A stretch of DNA of 25,274 nt from CAYUYH01 sp964449175 (GTDB lineage Bacteria; Planctomycetota; Phycisphaerae; SM23-33), in contig CAYUYH010000005.1 of NCBI GenBank assembly GCA_964449175.1, forward strand, positions 1 to 25,274, in the 5' to 3' direction. The notes below the pieces were generated by a model, which was not told the origin of the DNA, ran no database searches, and saw only the letters and a list, made by a program, of their open reading frames with translations. Numbering within the stretch: position 1 is the stretch's first letter; each line of letters starts with the position of its first letter. The position numbers and the translations under genes were made by a program. Below are positions 22,687 through 25,274 of the stretch, piece after piece.

Positions 22687-24633
22687 CTACGCCCCGCCTG
22701 TTCGACCCTCGCCGTTCATCTCCAACACCTTGCCGAACTGCTGGGTGAACAGCTCGGCGTACAGCCCGCCGCGCTTGAGCAACTCGTCGTGCCGCCCGGC
22801 ATCGACCACCCGCCCGGCATCCATGACGACGATCTTGTCACAGCTCAGGATGGTCGACAGCCGGTGCGCGATGATCAGCGACGTCCGGCCCTGAAGCAGT
22901 CGCTCCAAGGCCATCTGGATCAGGTACTCGCTCGTGGCGTCCAGGCTGCTCGTCGCCTCGTCGAGAATGAGCACCGCGGGGTCCTTCAGCAGCGCGCGGG
23001 CGATGGAGACGCGCTGCTTCTCCCCGCCTGACAGGCGAAAGCCCCTCTCGCCCGCGACCGTCTCGTACTTCTCGGGCAGGGAGGCGATGAACTCGTGGAT
23101 GTTGGCCGCCCGGCAGGCGGCGACGATCTGCTCGTCGCTCGCGTCGCCGCGCGCGTAGAGCAGGTTCTCGCGGATCGAGGCGTGGAACAGGAACGTCTCC
23201 TGCGTGACCATGCCGATGTGGCTGCGGAGCTGCTCCTGGCCGAGCGTTCGCAGGTCCTGGCCGTCGAGGGTAATCCGCCCGGCGTCGGGGTCGTAGAATC
23301 GCGGCAGGAGATAGGTGATGGTCGTCTTGCCGGCACCGCTCGGACCGACCAGCGCGACGCGCTGGCCCGGGCGGATCTCGAAGCTCACCTCCCGCAGTGC
23401 GAACTGGTCCGTCTTGTCGCCCTCCGCCGGCTCGCCGCCCTTGGCGAAAACGCTGTCGGGCGGCGGATAGGCGAAGCCGACGCCCTCGAAGACAATGTGG
23501 CCTTTGGTGCCGGCCAGTGGGGTCGGCTCGGCCTGGTCGCGGACGCGAGGGGCCATGTCCAGATACTCGAATATCCGCTCGAAGACGGCGACCGCGCCCT
23601 GAATGTCAACGTAGACAGTCGCAAGCTGCATCAGCGGGCGATAGAGCATGCCCAACAGCATCGCAAAGGCCATGAGCTGGCCCGGCTTGATGTTATCGGC
23701 CATGGCCTGGAGACCGCCGTACCACCAGACCAGTGCCGGGCCCGTCGCGCTGAACACCGTCAGGATCATGAATAGCCAGCGGCCAACCACGCTCTGCTTG
23801 ACCGTCAGATCGCGCACGTCGGCGCTGTGGTCGGAGAACGTCTCGGCGTCCGCGGCGCGCTGGCCGAAGATCTTCATCAGCACCGCCCCGCCGATGTGCA
23901 GCCGCTCGCTCAGGAAGGCCAGCAGCCCCGCCTGTGCCTCCTGCGTCTGCGTCGACAGACGTCGCCGGATGCGGCCGACGACCTTCGAGGGTATGTAGAA
24001 AGCCGGTACGATGGACGCGGCCAACAGCGCCAGCCGCCAGTTCATCGAGAACAGCGTGACGCACGCCGCCGTCAGAAGGGCGATGTTGTTGACGATCCCC
24101 ACCAGGGTGTTCGTGGCCACGCCCTGGACGGCGTTGACGTCGTTGTTGATCCGCGAGACGATCTCGCCCGAGCGCGTGCCCGTGTAGAAGTGCAGGCTCA
24201 TTCGCTGAAGGTGGCGGTAGAGCTCGTTGCGCAGGTCGAACAGCATGCCCTGGCCGGCCTTGACAGCCAGTGTCTGCTGTAGCACGCGGACAAGGCCTAC
24301 AACTGCCGCCAGGCCGACTATCGCGCCTGCAAGCAGGCCCAGCAGCAGCTTGTCCTTGGCCGGGATGGCGGAGTCCACAATCCCGGCCACACACAGCGGC
24401 CCCAGCACCGTCAACCCCGCGGACGCGGCAATGCAGGCAACGACCACGAACCATCGCAGCCAGTATGGCTTGAAGTAGCGCCCGATGCGCTTCAGCCCCA
24501 CGCGACTTATCTTGGGCGGCTTGCCCTCGAACTCCGGCCGGGCGAAGTAGCGGTGCAGGCCGAACGTTCGCGGCATGCCGCCGCCACCCATGGGGCCTCG
24601 CAAACCGCCGCCCATGCCGCCGAACCTGCCCAC
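22687..24633 (-). CDS. ABC exporter, fused permease and ATPase (MsbA/MDR-like)
   Basis: A 648-residue half-transporter that probably works as a homodimer in the inner membrane to export lipids, drugs or glycans. A Gly/Met-rich N-terminus (1-25) precedes six transmembrane helices (about 55-370). The ATPase carries Walker A GPSGAGKTT (430-438), the signature LSGGE (534-538), Walker B with D558-E559 in LILDEATSSLD, and the H-loop AHRLST. The coupling helices and domain order are typical of type IV exporters. The start is a GTG at 24633 that shares its G with the TAG stop of the upstream marR gene (TAGTG), so translation is probably coupled. Under MarR control, multidrug or toxic-compound efflux is the likeliest role. 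The substrate cannot be read from sequence. Confidence 0.9.
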   Translation of the reverse strand: MGRFGGMGGGLRGPMGGGGMPRTFGLHRYFARPEFEGKPPKISRVGLKRIGRYFKPYWLRWFVVVACIAASAGLTVLGPLCVAGIVDSAIPAKDKLLLGLLAGAIVGLAAVVGLVRVLQQTLAVKAGQGMLFDLRNELYRHLQRMSLHFYTGTRSGEIVSRINNDVNAVQGVATNTLVGIVNNIALLTAACVTLFSMNWRLALLAASIVPAFYIPSKVVGRIRRRLSTQTQEAQAGLLAFLSERLHIGGAVLMKIFGQRAADAETFSDHSADVRDLTVKQSVVGRWLFMILTVFSATGPALVWWYGGLQAMADNIKPGQLMAFAMLLGMLYRPLMQLATVYVDIQGAVAVFERIFEYLDMAPRVRDQAEPTPLAGTKGHIVFEGVGFAYPPPDSVFAKGGEPAEGDKTDQFALREVSFEIRPGQRVALVGPSGAGKTTITYLLPRFYDPDAGRITLDGQDLRTLGQEQLRSHIGMVTQETFLFHASIRENLLYARGDASDEQIVAACRAANIHEFIASLPEKYETVAGERGFRLSGGEKQRVSIARALLKDPAVLILDEATSSLDATSEYLIQMALERLLQGRTSLIIAHRLSTILSCDKIVVMDAGRVVDAGRHDELLKRGGLYAELFTQQFGKVLEMNGEGRTGGA

Positions 24634-25130
24634 TACTCACTCCTTCCGCGCCGGAGGCGCAGCTCGCGACGCAGCTTGCTCAGCAGCCGGGTCAGCGTCT
24701 TCTTCTCCGCGACGGTCAGGCCGGCGGTCAGCTCGGCCAGCCGCTCGGCGTGGGCCGGCACGACCTTCTCCATGAGCGCCGCGCCCGCGTCCGTCAGGCG
24801 GACGACGGTCGCCCGGCGGTCGCGATGCTCGCACCGCCGCACCATGCCCTGGCGCTCCAGGCGATCGACAAGGCCGGTAACGTTCGATTTGGTCACCACC
24901 AGCCGCCGTCCGATCTGGCCCATCCGCAGCCCATCGGCCCCGGCCGTCCGTAGCGCCAGAAGCGCGTTGAGCTGGGAGGCGGTCAAGTTCTGTTGCCGTA
25001 ACTCCGCGTTGATGAAAGGGTTGAGATAGTTGTGGGTCCGCAGCAGGTTGAACACCAGCACCGTGTCCAGCTCGGCGCCCATGGCGGCGGTCAGATAGGC
25101 CAGCTCGTCGTCTGTCTTGCGGCGGGGCAT
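24633..25130 (-). CDS. MarR-family transcriptional repressor
   Basis: A 165-residue dimeric winged-helix regulator, normally a repressor released by binding small aromatic or toxic ligands. The helical N-terminus (residues 1-45) is followed by LTASQLNALLALRTAGADGL. The recognition region MGQIGRRLVVTKSNVTGLVDRLERQGMV comes next, then the wing RRCEHRDRRATVVRLTDAG with the family DxRA-type signature (DRRAT), then C-terminal helices for dimerisation. The ATG at 25130 is preferred; in-frame GTG (25133) and TTG (25142) starts exist just upstream. The stop overlaps the GTG of the ABC exporter. A near-perfect 20-base palindrome sits just downstream of its own promoter, so autorepression of the marR-ABC operon is strongly suggested. 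Confidence 0.92.
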   Translation of the reverse strand: MPRRKTDDELAYLTAAMGAELDTVLVFNLLRTHNYLNPFINAELRQQNLTASQLNALLALRTAGADGLRMGQIGRRLVVTKSNVTGLVDRLERQGMVRRCEHRDRRATVVRLTDAGAALMEKVVPAHAERLAELTAGLTVAEKKTLTRLLSKLRRELRLRRGRSE

Positions 25131-25142
25131 CACAGGATCCAA

Positions 25143-25162
25143 ATAGTTGATATATTAACTAT
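25143..25162. promoter_or_regulatory. MarR operator palindrome
   Basis: ATAGTTGATATATTAACTAT reads almost identically on both strands; only one symmetric base pair departs. It is AT-rich in a GC-rich genome and typical in size and symmetry of MarR operators. It lies between the -10 box and the marR start codon, covering roughly +4 to +24 of the transcript, where a bound repressor would block initiation or early elongation. Confidence 0.75.
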
Positions 25163-25172
25163 CAATATGTGC

Positions 25173-25201
25173 ATTATCTTCGGTCTCGCCCGCCATGTCA
25201 A
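25173..25201 (-). promoter_or_regulatory. Sigma70-type promoter of the marR-ABC operon
   Basis: Reading on the minus strand, a consensus TTGACA (25201-25196), a 17-base spacer and GATAAT (25178-25173) form a near-ideal promoter. Transcription would start near 25166, leaving a leader of about 36 bases containing the operator. Confidence 0.7.
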
Positions 25202-25274
25202 CCACAGACAGGCAAGGCGCCCGCGCCGGGTGCGTGTCTCGATTGTGGCGGTCATGCGACGGATTGCCAGTGGG

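Noticed and set aside
1..25274. CRISPR arrays, insertion sequences, integrases, attachment-site duplications
   Set aside because: No regularly spaced repeats, transposase-like frames or duplicated tRNA ends were visible by eye.

Overview
The window comes from a GC-rich bacterium, most likely a planctomycete and probably Phycisphaerae-like. The evidence is one exported protein with an N-terminal LEPR-x-LL motif, four PEP-CTERM sorting tails, two dockerin-type calcium-binding modules, and a TIGR03790-type protein. This is an inference from family distribution; no rRNA marker is present. I see no insertion sequence, integrase, phage gene or CRISPR array.

Layout. Positions 1-2138 (minus) hold a truncated secreted protein and a DUF2723/GT117-type membrane protein. 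Positions 2307-3218 (plus) hold a UbiA-family polyprenyl-phosphate phosphoribosyltransferase, divergent from the DUF2723 gene. Positions 3219-6883 hold a leader and a metal-export pair: a CopB-type P1B ATPase with a long histidine-rich N-terminus, then a YHS domain fused to a thioredoxin-reductase-like flavoprotein that has lost its CxxC dithiol. Positions 7009-10205 hold a DUF362 protein, a WecA/TagO-like sugar-1-phosphate transferase and a family 2 glycosyltransferase. These are followed by a CAU-anticodon tRNA (isoleucine type by similarity) with a heavily structured 3' tail. Positions 10549-11460 (minus) encode an aldo/keto reductase, and 11739-13385 (plus) an unusually long nucleotide-sugar dehydrogenase. 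Positions 13568-22105 (plus) form an exported-protein region: a multimodular pectate-lyase-like protein with dockerin repeats, three PEP-CTERM proteins (two of them paralogues), and a TIGR03790-like protein with both dockerin and PEP-CTERM. On the minus strand from the right edge, a MarR-type repressor with a well-formed promoter/operator is coupled to an ABC exporter, followed by an orphan fragment-like ORF.

How the parts fit. Most of the left half builds or modifies the envelope: lipid-linked sugars, polyprenyl-phosphate sugars and UDP-uronic acids. The right half exports polysaccharide-active and surface-anchored proteins. The metal pair and the MarR/ABC pair are separate stress modules. 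The most interesting candidates for new biology are the YHS/CxxC-less flavoprotein beside CopB, and the group of dockerin-bearing and PEP-CTERM-bearing proteins, which could form a surface assembly.
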